From CAZUAQ01 sp964618455 (GTDB lineage Bacteria; Planctomycetota; Phycisphaerae; UBA1845; PWPN01), in NCBI GenBank assembly GCA_964618455.1, contig CAZUAQ010000034.1, forward strand, positions 1 through 64,000: a stretch of 64,000 nucleotides of DNA. Direction: 5' to 3'. This document shows positions 53,022 through 61,242 of the stretch, in pieces (the stretch's first letter is position 1; every line of letters starts with the position of its first letter). The notes under the pieces were generated by a model. The model was not told the origin of the DNA and did not search any database. It saw nothing but the letters and a program-made list of their open reading frames with translations. Position numbers and translations under genes: made by a program.

Positions 53022-54344
53022 TTGCGAACCCTGGTGATCTCACCGTTCTTCGATCCGGCGTTGCCGAGTGGCGGCGTGCTGTACTCGGTGGACATGGTCC
53101 GCGCGTGGCTTCGGCGCGGGCGCACGGTCGGCGTGATCTGCGCGACGCTGCCTGCCGACCTCAGCGATCTCGCGCCGTACATCGAGCGCGGCGACCTTCA
53201 CCTCTTCCCGATCGTCGCGCGGCGGCAATTGCGCTTCACGCACCACCCGCACGACCAGCTCGCCGACTCCGCCCGTGAGGCCCTCGCCGACTTCCAGCCC
53301 GACGTCATCCACGTGCACAACATCCACGGCCAGTACTCCGCCATCGCCGAGGCGGTGCGCTGCGGCGCGCCGGTGATCCTGACGGCCCTCGACTTCGGCG
53401 CGCTCTGCTTCAACTTCTATCTCGACGACGGCTCGGGCTCCCCGTGCAGCGGTCCGGACAGCCCGGCCAAGTGCGCCGCCTGCGTGGGCACGAAACTGCA
53501 CGGCCTGGCGGGGCGGTGGGGGCCGAAGCTCCCGCGCGTGGTGACGCGGCGGGTCTGGCCCGACTTCGCCCGGCTCGACCAGATCCAGTCGGCCGATGAC
53601 CTGCAACGCCGATGGCGGGCGCTGCTGCAGGAGCTCGACGCCGTCATCGCACCGTCGCCGATCATGGCGGAGATGGTCCGCGCCGCCGGTGTCCCCGCCG
53701 CGCGGATTGAGGAGATGGTCTACGGCATCGCGCCGGAGAAAATGTTGCGCCCCGCCAAGGAACCGGCGGAGGAGATCCGCCTCGGTTTCCTGGGCAACGC
53801 CGAGCCGGTCAAGGGGCTGCACGTGCTGCTGCGCGCGGCGGAGCTGCTGCCGGACGGCGCGCCGCTGCGGATCCGCGCCCTTGGCAACGCGGAGGTCCGC
53901 CGGGCGATCGGCGACGCCACCGCCCGGGCCCGGCGTTACGTGCAGTACCATCCGCCGCTCTTCGGCCGGGCACTCGCCGAAGAGCACGCCCGGCTCGACG
54001 CCATGCTGGTGCCCTCGCTCTGGCATGAGAACTCGCCCTTCGTCGTGCTCGAATCGCTGGCCAACGGCACGCCGGTGCTGGCGTCGGACCAGCGCGGCAT
54101 CGGACACCTCATCGACGACGGGCGGACCGGCCGGCTGCTTCCGCCGGACGACCCGGAGGCGTGGGCGGCGGCGTTCGCCCGCGCGTACGAGCGCCCGGCG
54201 CTGATCCGCTGGATGCAGATGCAGGCCCGCTACGACCGCACCACGGCGCACTACGTCGACGAACTCGAGCAGGTCGAAGCCCGCTGGATTCCCGAGCTCG
54301 CCGCCGCCACCGAACGCCCGCTCCACTGCAGCGCGATGCTGTGA
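53022..54344 (+). CDS. Family 4 glycosyltransferase
   Basis: A 440-residue GT-B transferase. The N-terminal part begins LVISPFFDPALPSGGVLYSV and the C-terminal nucleotide-sugar domain has IRLGFLGNAEPVKGLHVLL and PSLWHENSPFVVLESLANG (E-x7-E motif). A Cys cluster in the N-terminal half (SPCSGPDSPAKCAACVG) resembles the small metal-binding insert seen in some bacterial GT4s. The start is TTG 53022. It is likely to add a sugar to the glycan built by the adjacent GT2. Confidence 0.88.
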   Translation: MRTLVISPFFDPALPSGGVLYSVDMVRAWLRRGRTVGVICATLPADLSDLAPYIERGDLHLFPIVARRQLRFTHHPHDQLADSAREALADFQPDVIHVHNIHGQYSAIAEAVRCGAPVILTALDFGALCFNFYLDDGSGSPCSGPDSPAKCAACVGTKLHGLAGRWGPKLPRVVTRRVWPDFARLDQIQSADDLQRRWRALLQELDAVIAPSPIMAEMVRAAGVPAARIEEMVYGIAPEKMLRPAKEPAEEIRLGFLGNAEPVKGLHVLLRAAELLPDGAPLRIRALGNAEVRRAIGDATARARRYVQYHPPLFGRALAEEHARLDAMLVPSLWHENSPFVVLESLANGTPVLASDQRGIGHLIDDGRTGRLLPPDDPEAWAAAFARAYERPALIRWMQMQARYDRTTAHYVDELEQVEARWIPELAAATERPLHCSAML

Positions 54345-54397
54345 AGTGGGTGCGAACTCTTGCTGGCGAAGTAGGGTAGAGATAAGGACGAAGAAGG

Positions 54398-54474
54398 GTG
54401 GCGGGAATCTTCTCTGTGATAGGCTTGCGAGAAAAACAAAGACTCCCGACCCCGTATTCGCCCCGTATTCGCCC
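54398..54474. repeat. REP-like element, copy A, with tandem 11-mer
   Basis: An imperfect inverted repeat CGGGAATCTT (54402-54411) / AAGACTCCCG (54439-54448) is followed by the 11-mer CCCCGTATTCG in two exact tandem copies (54450-54471). The stretch from GGCGGGA to TTGC matches copy B at 63749-63776 with few changes, and both copies contain GACTCCCGACCCC. It lies just after the GT4 gene. Confidence 0.65.
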
Positions 54475-54771
54475 AATGCGGGTTTATATGGCTATTTTAC
54501 TGGCAGACGCGGACTAGACCTTTGGAGCGGTGTTGTTAATGGCGCAGTATGGGGCGCTGTTTTTAACGGCATCGCGGGATTCGCAAAAGGCGGGGCCAGG
54601 GAATTAGGGGTGGAGAGCGTCGCACTTGACGGCGTACTTGAAGCTATGGGTGCGGGAGGGACATCGGCCTTGGCTGTGTATTTATGGGACGGGGCTTCCG
54701 CTGCAATTCGCGGTGGTCATGGCATTGCAGAGCAAAGAGATGCCGCATATGAAGAACTCTTTGGTGAATAG
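54475..54771 (+). pseudogene. Orphan C-terminal protein fragment
   Basis: An open frame that enters from the repeat and has no credible start of its own. It encodes PNAGLYGYFTGRRGLDLWSG, a Gly/Ala-rich alternating segment, and ends DAAYEELFGE. It could be the displaced C-terminal tip of a larger secreted protein, perhaps of the RHS or polymorphic-toxin type, but I do not recognise a domain. The DNA is AT-richer than its neighbours. The 3' end overlaps the next gene by 23 bp. Confidence 0.35.
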
Positions 54772-55342
54772 CATAAGAAAGTGTATTGAGGTCTTGTCAT
54801 CCATTGTACTCTCAGGAATTCTTGTGGGTGCGCTCATTTTTATGGGATTAATGATCCTATATGGGGATCTGGTTCTTTTGCGGCCGCTGCTACTTCTTAT
54901 ACCAATGGGGTGTGCGGTAATCCTGTGGGTATTGACTCGAAGCGCTGCTATCTCTGGGGAAGGCATTGTTTTTAAGAGCATTTATGGGAAAAGAATCATC
55001 AATTGGCAATTAATAAGACGAATATCCTTGCACGACAAAGGTAGACTCGTCCGTGTGTGGTTGCATGACTCAAAGATTGAGTTCAGAGGCAAGGAATACA
55101 GGAATCGATTTCTTATTCCTGAGATCGTCAAACGGATTGCATCAGGAGTAATAGAAGTGTCCCTAGATGCTGATTCGGAGGATTGCTTGGTCGGTTACGT
55201 GCTTTGTCAAAGCTGTGGCTATGATCTTCGTGGATCAGAAACCGGGGAGTGCCCTGAGTGCGGTAGTGAGTTTGATTTGGCGAGTATCAACTTCCTAAGT
55301 AAACGATTAGACACCGCGAAGCCGAACAATCTTGACGCTTGA
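54749..55342 (+). CDS. Membrane protein with PH-like region and zinc ribbon
   Basis: A 197-residue protein. Two hydrophobic helices (SIVLSGILVGALIFMGLMIL, LLLLIPMGCAVILWVL) precede a bacterial-PH-like beta region (ISGEGIVFKSIYGKRIINW) and a zinc ribbon (LCQSCGYDLRGSETGECPEC). The CGYDLRG signature is common in planctomycete proteins. The DNA is visibly AT-richer than the glycosyltransferase genes on either side. The start is ATG 54749 or 54740. Function unknown. Confidence 0.6.
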   Translation: MKNSLVNSIRKCIEVLSSIVLSGILVGALIFMGLMILYGDLVLLRPLLLLIPMGCAVILWVLTRSAAISGEGIVFKSIYGKRIINWQLIRRISLHDKGRLVRVWLHDSKIEFRGKEYRNRFLIPEIVKRIASGVIEVSLDADSEDCLVGYVLCQSCGYDLRGSETGECPECGSEFDLASINFLSKRLDTAKPNNLDA

Positions 55343-56286
55343 AGGCCTCGCTTAGAAGCCTAGTATTGAATCCACACGCTGCATTGGAAGCGTAAGTAAA
55401 GGGGACATCACTGAATTCGCTCCTTCGCCTTCGATTATCTTGGCCGGACGGGGTTTCCGAGGGTGAAGTCCAGGCCGAGGTGTTTGGCGGTGCGCTGCAC
55501 CCGCTGCTCCTGACCCCGGGGCTTGCCTCGGTTCGCACTCGCTCGGGATATATAAAGAGAACGTAGCCAGGTTGTGTAGCTCCCTCATGAGGCACTTGCC
55601 TCCCAATGCATTTATCCTACATCCTTCGGGCAGAGGAAGCAACGGCCGGGGAGACCGGGCCATACTCCCTTCCCAACGAGATCAGAGACGCATTCCTGTC
55701 GCGCGCGGCCCGTCACTCGTCGGAGGGTTGCAAACATCCGACCGGGGGGTGATCCGCGACGTGGGCGCGGGCGAACTCGCAGGAACGACTCTCGCCGACA
55801 CTGACTCGGAGGGCGCCTTACCCGTCAAGTGGAACCACCACACCAAGGGCGCGTTGTGTCGATCCCCCGTGTCGGTGGATTGCATCTTCGCTACTGCTGC
55901 TCCCGCTACGCTGCCTGATGCCGGCCGTGGACAACCCGATCTCACGCAATTCCGCACTCACTCCCTTCACCAAGCGTTGAATTGTCATGACACCGCCTCC
56001 GAAATCCAGGTCCATCGCCAGCCTTCCACCAATCCCAGACGATCCAACTCGACCTTGGAACACTTGATGTTCACCCGGATGAGGTTTTCGGGAGAGACAA
56101 CATCCCAACGTCAGTTAACTCAAGTCGGCCATAGGCGCTTCCGATAATCCTGAGAACAACGGAGTTTGGGGATGCCTTGCTGACTTCGCCAGTCCGCGAT
56201 CGTGCGCGAACCGTGCAATCGCGGCTGGAGCGGGCTTTTCTGCCCTAAACTGACTGCATGGACGCCCTCGGACCAAGGATGGCAGA
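55343..56286. other. Gene-poor accessory stretch
   Basis: About 940 bp without a convincing intact gene. It holds a short motif GTAAAGGGGACATCACTG (55396-55413) and a transposase C-terminal remnant on the minus strand (55435-55530). Open frames at 55572-56147 (plus) and 55818-56108 (minus) have no recognisable motif. I regard the rest as decayed sequence. Confidence 0.5.
55435..55530 (-). pseudogene. Remnant of a REP-associated (Y1/RAYT-type) transposase C-terminus
   Basis: The minus strand encodes RGKPRGQEQRVQRTAKHLGL followed by DFTLGNPVRPR and a stop. This matches the usual end of RAYT-type Y1 transposases (GRPxGxxxWVxRTAxxLGLxxTLRPRGRP). No HUH or catalytic Tyr region is present upstream. 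A GGGGACATCAC motif lies 22 bases downstream of the stop, a setting I recall for such genes. Confidence 0.5.
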
Positions 56287-56718
56287 ATGGCACTCGTCTG
56301 CTTAATCACCCCCCCCGGCATCAAGACCACCAGTGGTCTGCAGATGCACACGCCGAACCCGCCGTTGGGGTTGACCCACAAACGGCTCAAAAGGGAGCAC
56401 CTGCTCGCTTCGATCCGATCAGCCGTCAAACGCGATCTGAGTCCGAGCTGTATCTTTGTCATCGGTTTTCGGACTGTCCGATCGGTTGCCAAAGCGCTGA
56501 TCGGCGGCCGGGAAGAGACCCGTTACGCCAAATGGTTTCGCGATGTCTTCAAGACGTGTCGTCGTTGGCACAAAGCGGCCAGTCGACCGCAGCAACCGGG
56601 TTTCGAGCATGACACCTCCGGGCGAGAGAAAGTGTCTCCCGTTTCGGTGCCGGATGTCGAAGTCCTGATCGAGTTGCCCGTGTTGAATCAGGAACCGCAG
56701 GAGGTGTCGGTGGGATGA
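56287..56718 (+). CDS. Weak hypothetical protein
   Basis: A 143-residue frame of unknown nature with a basic central part (KRLKREHLLASIRSAVKR and GFRTVRSVAKALIGGREE). It overlaps the next start by ATGA (56715-56718), which argues for a real, coupled gene, but the codon pattern is not convincing and no family is recognised. Confidence 0.3.
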   Translation: MALVCLITPPGIKTTSGLQMHTPNPPLGLTHKRLKREHLLASIRSAVKRDLSPSCIFVIGFRTVRSVAKALIGGREETRYAKWFRDVFKTCRRWHKAASRPQQPGFEHDTSGREKVSPVSVPDVEVLIELPVLNQEPQEVSVG

Positions 56719-58625
56719 GTACCCAACCGGTGACATCACGCCGGCCCCCGGCACGTGGCCGGGCAACGGCACAGCAAAGCTGGTTGGTGGACGTCGTCTG
56801 CGCGCTCGTTTTCGTCAGCGTGTTTGTCGGTGTCCTGCTGGCGACCTGGAAGCGATGGACCATCTGCGGCTTTCCACTCGATGCCGGACGTGAATTCATC
56901 GTGCCGCGACTCATTGCCCAGGGCAGAGACCTGTATACGGACATCCGCTGCTTTTACGGCCCCCTCGGCTACTGGCTTAACGGCGCCATCCTCTGGCTGT
57001 TCGGCACGAATCTTGAAGTCGACTGGTGGATGAACCTGAGCCGCTTCGCCGTGATGCTGGCATTGCTGTGGGCGCTGGCTCGCAGAGTCATCGGGCCCGT
57101 ACTGTCGGTCTTGGCGCTGTCCGCCTTCGTTTTCTCGTACTTCACCTCATTCGTGGCGCCTTATACGACGTCTTACGCCTGGGGCAGCCTGTTCATGGTT
57201 GCCGGCTTGTTGTGTGCGACCAGGCAACTCGGTGGCGGTTCGCTCCCGTGGTCGGTCGCTTCCGCTGCCCTTTTTTCCCTGGCGGCAACGACCAAACACG
57301 AATGCGCCCTCGGATCGGCAGCCATTCTGCTGGTGCTCCTGGTCGATCTGATCTGGCGTCACGATAAACTGCGTGCGCGAGTTCGCGCCGTCGCATGGTT
57401 TCTGGTCGGGGCAACGGTTCCGTTTGGGATTGTCGGTGCGGTCCTGCTTTCGTATGTCCCGTTGGATGTTCTGATCAACGATAACCTGTGGAAGGCACAC
57501 CTGTTCGATCAGGGAGGAGGTGTGCTGGGTTACGCCTTGACCAGCCCCAACTCCATCGGAACACCGTGGCAGGCGGTCCTGATGATCGAATGGACGGGAC
57601 TCATGGTCGCAGGCGTTGCGGCCATATCGCTGTTGTTGAATGGCGTGCGGAGTTCCGCGGCCGTTCGCGAATCACAGATCACCAGCCGTCGCAAGTGGCT
57701 GCTGTGGACGCTGGTCTGCTGCGGTCTCATCGTTGCCGGTCTCGCAGAATGGTACGCCCGATGGTCCGGCGTGCAATGTGGTTTGATTTCCATGCTGCAC
57801 TGGCCAAAGTCGCGTATCCGCGATCTGGTCGAGACGGCACCTGTGCTCTGCGTGCCGCTGTCGTTCCTCCTGGTCATCGCTGCGGCGGGATCGGGCTTGT
57901 CGCGCAAGCTTCGCGCACGCTGGCAAGAGCTTCAAGTTGGCGATCAGTTGGGCGTCCTCTGTGTCATTGGCTATGTGGTTTTCCTCTGCCGAGAAATGCC
58001 CCTTCTGATTGACCACACGCGTCATCCGTTCACCGCGATCGTGCTGGCCTGGCTGCTGTGTCGATTCCTGCCGCGCTGGCTTGGCTGGCCGATCTTCGCC
58101 CGCCGGGCCTGGACCGTCGGCGTTGGTGTGCTACTGCTGGCGGGAACCGTCTGTGCCCTGGACACCATCGTGTTTTATGCCAGGCTGCCTTCCACGTTTC
58201 TCGCCGACGGCCGCAGTGAGATGTACGTCTACCGGCGCCGCAAACCGTTCGACCTGAAATGGTATGAGGATGCGGTGAGCACCTTGCGTACCCATCGCGA
58301 GCGTATCGGCGAAGGCGGCGTCGCCTGTGTTCCCGAGGGGGCCTGGCTCAACGCCCTGCTCGATCTGAACTGGCCCACGCGCGACACACAATGGGTTCGT
58401 TTCTGCGGGGGATGGGTCATTGAAGACCTCGAGCGCACACCGCCCGAGTTCATCTATCTCATGGAACCGCAGGATGGCAAGGCGTGCTATCCGCTTTCGG
58501 CCGGCATCATGGCCGTCATTGATCGCGACTACGTTCCCGTGGAGACCAACACCTCGGGTATGACTCTGTACGAACACCGAAAAACCATGACTCGCGGAGC
58601 TTTGTCTCCGCATCAGGGAGGATGA
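56715..58625 (+). CDS. GT-C-like polytopic membrane protein
   Basis: A 636-residue protein with about 11 hydrophobic helices and a periplasmic C-terminal domain. The first loop has FPLDAGREFIVPRLIAQGRD and LYTDIRCFYGPLGYWLNG, the D-x-G-R-E and Y-G-P-L motifs seen in GT-C-fold glycosyltransferases that use polyprenyl-phosphate sugars (ArnT/PMT-like). It is likely to add a sugar to a surface glycan at the outer face of the membrane. It is followed by a relic of a nucleotide-sugar epimerase gene. Confidence 0.75.
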   Translation: MSTQPVTSRRPPARGRATAQQSWLVDVVCALVFVSVFVGVLLATWKRWTICGFPLDAGREFIVPRLIAQGRDLYTDIRCFYGPLGYWLNGAILWLFGTNLEVDWWMNLSRFAVMLALLWALARRVIGPVLSVLALSAFVFSYFTSFVAPYTTSYAWGSLFMVAGLLCATRQLGGGSLPWSVASAALFSLAATTKHECALGSAAILLVLLVDLIWRHDKLRARVRAVAWFLVGATVPFGIVGAVLLSYVPLDVLINDNLWKAHLFDQGGGVLGYALTSPNSIGTPWQAVLMIEWTGLMVAGVAAISLLLNGVRSSAAVRESQITSRRKWLLWTLVCCGLIVAGLAEWYARWSGVQCGLISMLHWPKSRIRDLVETAPVLCVPLSFLLVIAAAGSGLSRKLRARWQELQVGDQLGVLCVIGYVVFLCREMPLLIDHTRHPFTAIVLAWLLCRFLPRWLGWPIFARRAWTVGVGVLLLAGTVCALDTIVFYARLPSTFLADGRSEMYVYRRRKPFDLKWYEDAVSTLRTHRERIGEGGVACVPEGAWLNALLDLNWPTRDTQWVRFCGGWVIEDLERTPPEFIYLMEPQDGKACYPLSAGIMAVIDRDYVPVETNTSGMTLYEHRKTMTRGALSPHQGG

Positions 58626-58628
58626 ACA

Positions 58629-58785
58629 ATGATCAAGCGTGTTGCTTGTCACCGGCAGCGAAGCGGTGCGCTGTTTTGACGCGCTGGGCCATAGCGTGGT
58701 GGGCGTCGACAACAGCATGCGCCGCGACTTCTTCGGCCCCGACGGCGACACGCCCTGGAACCTGCGCTGGCTGAGACCGGTAGGT
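58629..58785 (+). pseudogene. N-terminal relic of an NAD-dependent sugar epimerase/dehydratase
   Basis: The frame VLLVTGSEAVRCFDALGHSV and VGVDNSMRRDFFGPDGDTPW matches the start of extended SDR epimerases (usual form LVTGSGGLIGSEAVRFF). The Gly-rich NAD loop is gone: an 18-bp deletion between two GS codon pairs would explain TGSEAV. The initial ATG ATC AAG CGT is out of frame with the rest, a further frameshift. Similarity stops at about 58785. Confidence 0.6.
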
Positions 58786-58972
58786 GCGGGCTCGAACGCA
58801 GCCATCGAGGTTGCGCTTCAGCATGCTCATGACCGTTTGCGAAGCAGTCGGGTGTCGTCTATCAACGACGCGCCACCCTTAGCGCCTACCTGCGGCGAGT
58901 GGCACATTGAGAAGCACGTTTTGATGCGCGGTCAGATAACTCCCGCGGGCTCGGATCATAAGGACGAGCGAG

Positions 58973-61009
58973 TTACCGTGCTTCATGGGTTTCTCTGATA
59001 ATCAGATAATCCAAACCGAACGCGTAATGCGACTGTGCATCCTTGTGCTTGCCGACGATCTCGACCGTCAGCGTGTTGCCGCTCTTGGCGAGTTCGAAGT
59101 CGCCGAGGTTTTCCTTCGGCACCAGAGCAAACCACACCGGGTCGAACATGTCACGATTCTTGACGACCTGCTTGCCATTGACAAATACGTTGATGATGCC
59201 GTAGTCATGGCCCTTGCTGAACTGCGCGACGAGATCATAGCGTCCCGCCTCGGGCACGTCGAAGCCCAGCGTGAGCGTGTCGCCCGGCTTGCCACCGAGC
59301 CACCACAACTCATGCTCATGACTGAATGCCTCGTTGCGCTCCATGTGTCGCACATCGCCGGCGGTCTTCTCGACAACCGTGAGCGCCTCGCCTTCCAACG
59401 CTCCTTTCACGAAGAATGGCTTATATTCCGGCACCTTGACGTATTCGACATTGTCCTTCGTCAGCGGCTTGAATGAATCCGTCCCACCAGGCCGTGCGTA
59501 CCAGTAGTTCGTCGCCGCACGCGTCGTCTTCGTGTCGTCTATCCAGTGCCAGTTCTCCATATCAAACTTGAACGACTTCGCGAACGGGATGTCATCAAGA
59601 ATATGCAATCGATTCAGAACGGTATTGCCGTAAACCCCTGGCCCATCGACGATCAGTTGATTGTGATAGGTATGTTGGAACGGCGTCTCATCGCACCACG
59701 CATAGCCATAGTAGTCCTCGCTGCCCGTGCCGAAGTGACTCGGGAATGCTTCGCCGTCAACATAGATCTTCTCATCGCCCTCTCCCCACCACGCGCGATG
59801 ATAGTTGATGACGTGCAGCATACTGCCGACAAACCTGCCGTTCCCCTTGCACTCGATATGCGTCCAGTCACTGAAAGGCCGCGACGGGATATCCTTCTCC
59901 ATCCGCCACCCCGCATGAAAGTGCATCGAGCGATGCGTCCATGCGCGCTTTTGCCAGTGCACGGCCTTCTTCATCCGAACCGGCTTGCGGCCTGGCCCTT
60001 GCAGAGGAGTGACCTCTATCATCACATCATTGCGATAGGGCATCGGCCAACGTGACCACATGTGCACGCAGTCCGGTGCGATCATCTCGGCACCCATCGC
60101 ATGCGACACATAGTCCACCGGCTGGCCCGCGATCCCAAAGAAATCACCGATCGGGCATGAGACCGTCGTTTCGCCATCAAAAGTAATCTCAAGTAGATGC
60201 GTCCGGAGGACCTCAGCCAGGTGCTCCGCTTCGAACTCAAACGCCAAACACGTTATAACACCGGGTTCACCGGCGGTGACGGGTTCTGATCTGTAACTGG
60301 ATGCACCACCGTCTTGCTCGAAAGTCGTCGTCGACCAACCATCCTTGAAGCGTGCCCACTTCTCAGCAAACCTGTGGGCGGCGTCCGGCGACAACTCACG
60401 CACGACTCGCTGAATTCGACGGTGGGATTGCTCAAGCAGGGACGAGCGAAAGCTCTCGACCATGGTGCCCTTTGCATACGTTCGATAGTTCACATGATAG
60501 TGATACCCGCCAATATCAGTCGTGATCTTGCAGTGCTTCGCATAAGGAATCGGAAAGTACAAGTTGTACCCACGCGCACGGATACCGGCGAACGGCTCGC
60601 CCATGCCTTCCACCTTGCCCGAGAGCAGGTCCTCCATCGGCACCTCGAGGGCAGGCATCTCCGCTTTGTCGATATAGATCCGGATGATCCCCGACGGCTT
60701 GGCCGACCACATCCGTACGACCGCTCCCGGTCCTTCTGCATCGAGCAATACAAACTCTTCCCGACCATCGCGGTTCTCGATCCGAATGAAGTGCCCCGCA
60801 TCACCATTTGCAAACCACGAATCGCTACCCGGTTTTACCGAGGCGCGATCGTAACTCGACGCCTGCTTCGTCACGTAGGCAGGATCAGGCAGCTCGGCAA
60901 GGCGATTCAGATCGACCATCTCGCCCAGCAGACTCTCTAACGTGATGTCCCCTGCGACCGTAACCGCAGGTAACACACACACAATCATGACATGCAATAC
61001 GGGGTTCAT
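58973..61009 (-). CDS. GH172 (DUF2961) family protein, secreted
   Basis: A 678-residue protein with a signal peptide (NPVLHVMIVCVLPAVTVAGD). DUF2961 is now glycoside hydrolase family GH172, whose members act on alpha-D-fructofuranosides or D-arabinofuranosides. The family core is WWGEGDEKIYVDGE ... FGTGSEDYYGYAW, and Glu410 and Glu431 are 21 residues apart, the spacing I recall for the catalytic pair. Earlier blocks are GPGAVVRMWSAKPSG and YFPIPYAKHCKI. A C-terminal beta domain (about 560-678) may bind carbohydrate. The substrate is not known. Confidence 0.85.
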   Translation of the reverse strand: MNPVLHVMIVCVLPAVTVAGDITLESLLGEMVDLNRLAELPDPAYVTKQASSYDRASVKPGSDSWFANGDAGHFIRIENRDGREEFVLLDAEGPGAVVRMWSAKPSGIIRIYIDKAEMPALEVPMEDLLSGKVEGMGEPFAGIRARGYNLYFPIPYAKHCKITTDIGGYHYHVNYRTYAKGTMVESFRSSLLEQSHRRIQRVVRELSPDAAHRFAEKWARFKDGWSTTTFEQDGGASSYRSEPVTAGEPGVITCLAFEFEAEHLAEVLRTHLLEITFDGETTVSCPIGDFFGIAGQPVDYVSHAMGAEMIAPDCVHMWSRWPMPYRNDVMIEVTPLQGPGRKPVRMKKAVHWQKRAWTHRSMHFHAGWRMEKDIPSRPFSDWTHIECKGNGRFVGSMLHVINYHRAWWGEGDEKIYVDGEAFPSHFGTGSEDYYGYAWCDETPFQHTYHNQLIVDGPGVYGNTVLNRLHILDDIPFAKSFKFDMENWHWIDDTKTTRAATNYWYARPGGTDSFKPLTKDNVEYVKVPEYKPFFVKGALEGEALTVVEKTAGDVRHMERNEAFSHEHELWWLGGKPGDTLTLGFDVPEAGRYDLVAQFSKGHDYGIINVFVNGKQVVKNRDMFDPVWFALVPKENLGDFELAKSGNTLTVEIVGKHKDAQSHYAFGLDYLIIRETHEAR

Positions 61010-61242
61010 CCGACATCTCCAGTGGATGGTGTCTCAGCTTCTCGATAGACCTTATCAGAGTGTTGTTGACCGACCTCCAGTTCATGCCGGCTCCGCGAGT
61101 CGCACACTACGCTGATCCTGCTGATCGTATTTGAAGAGGATGCCCGTTTCTACTTTGTGCTGATCAGCCGCTTCTGGAATCGTTCCCCGGGAGGTAGGTC
61201 ATGACATCCTCCGGAGGAACCGGGGCCTGCTTGGCTGTCAGG

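Noticed and set aside
55572..56147. 191-residue plus-strand frame in the gene-poor stretch
   Set aside because: Composition is unlike the neighbouring genes, there is no motif, and overlapping minus-strand frames are equally open.
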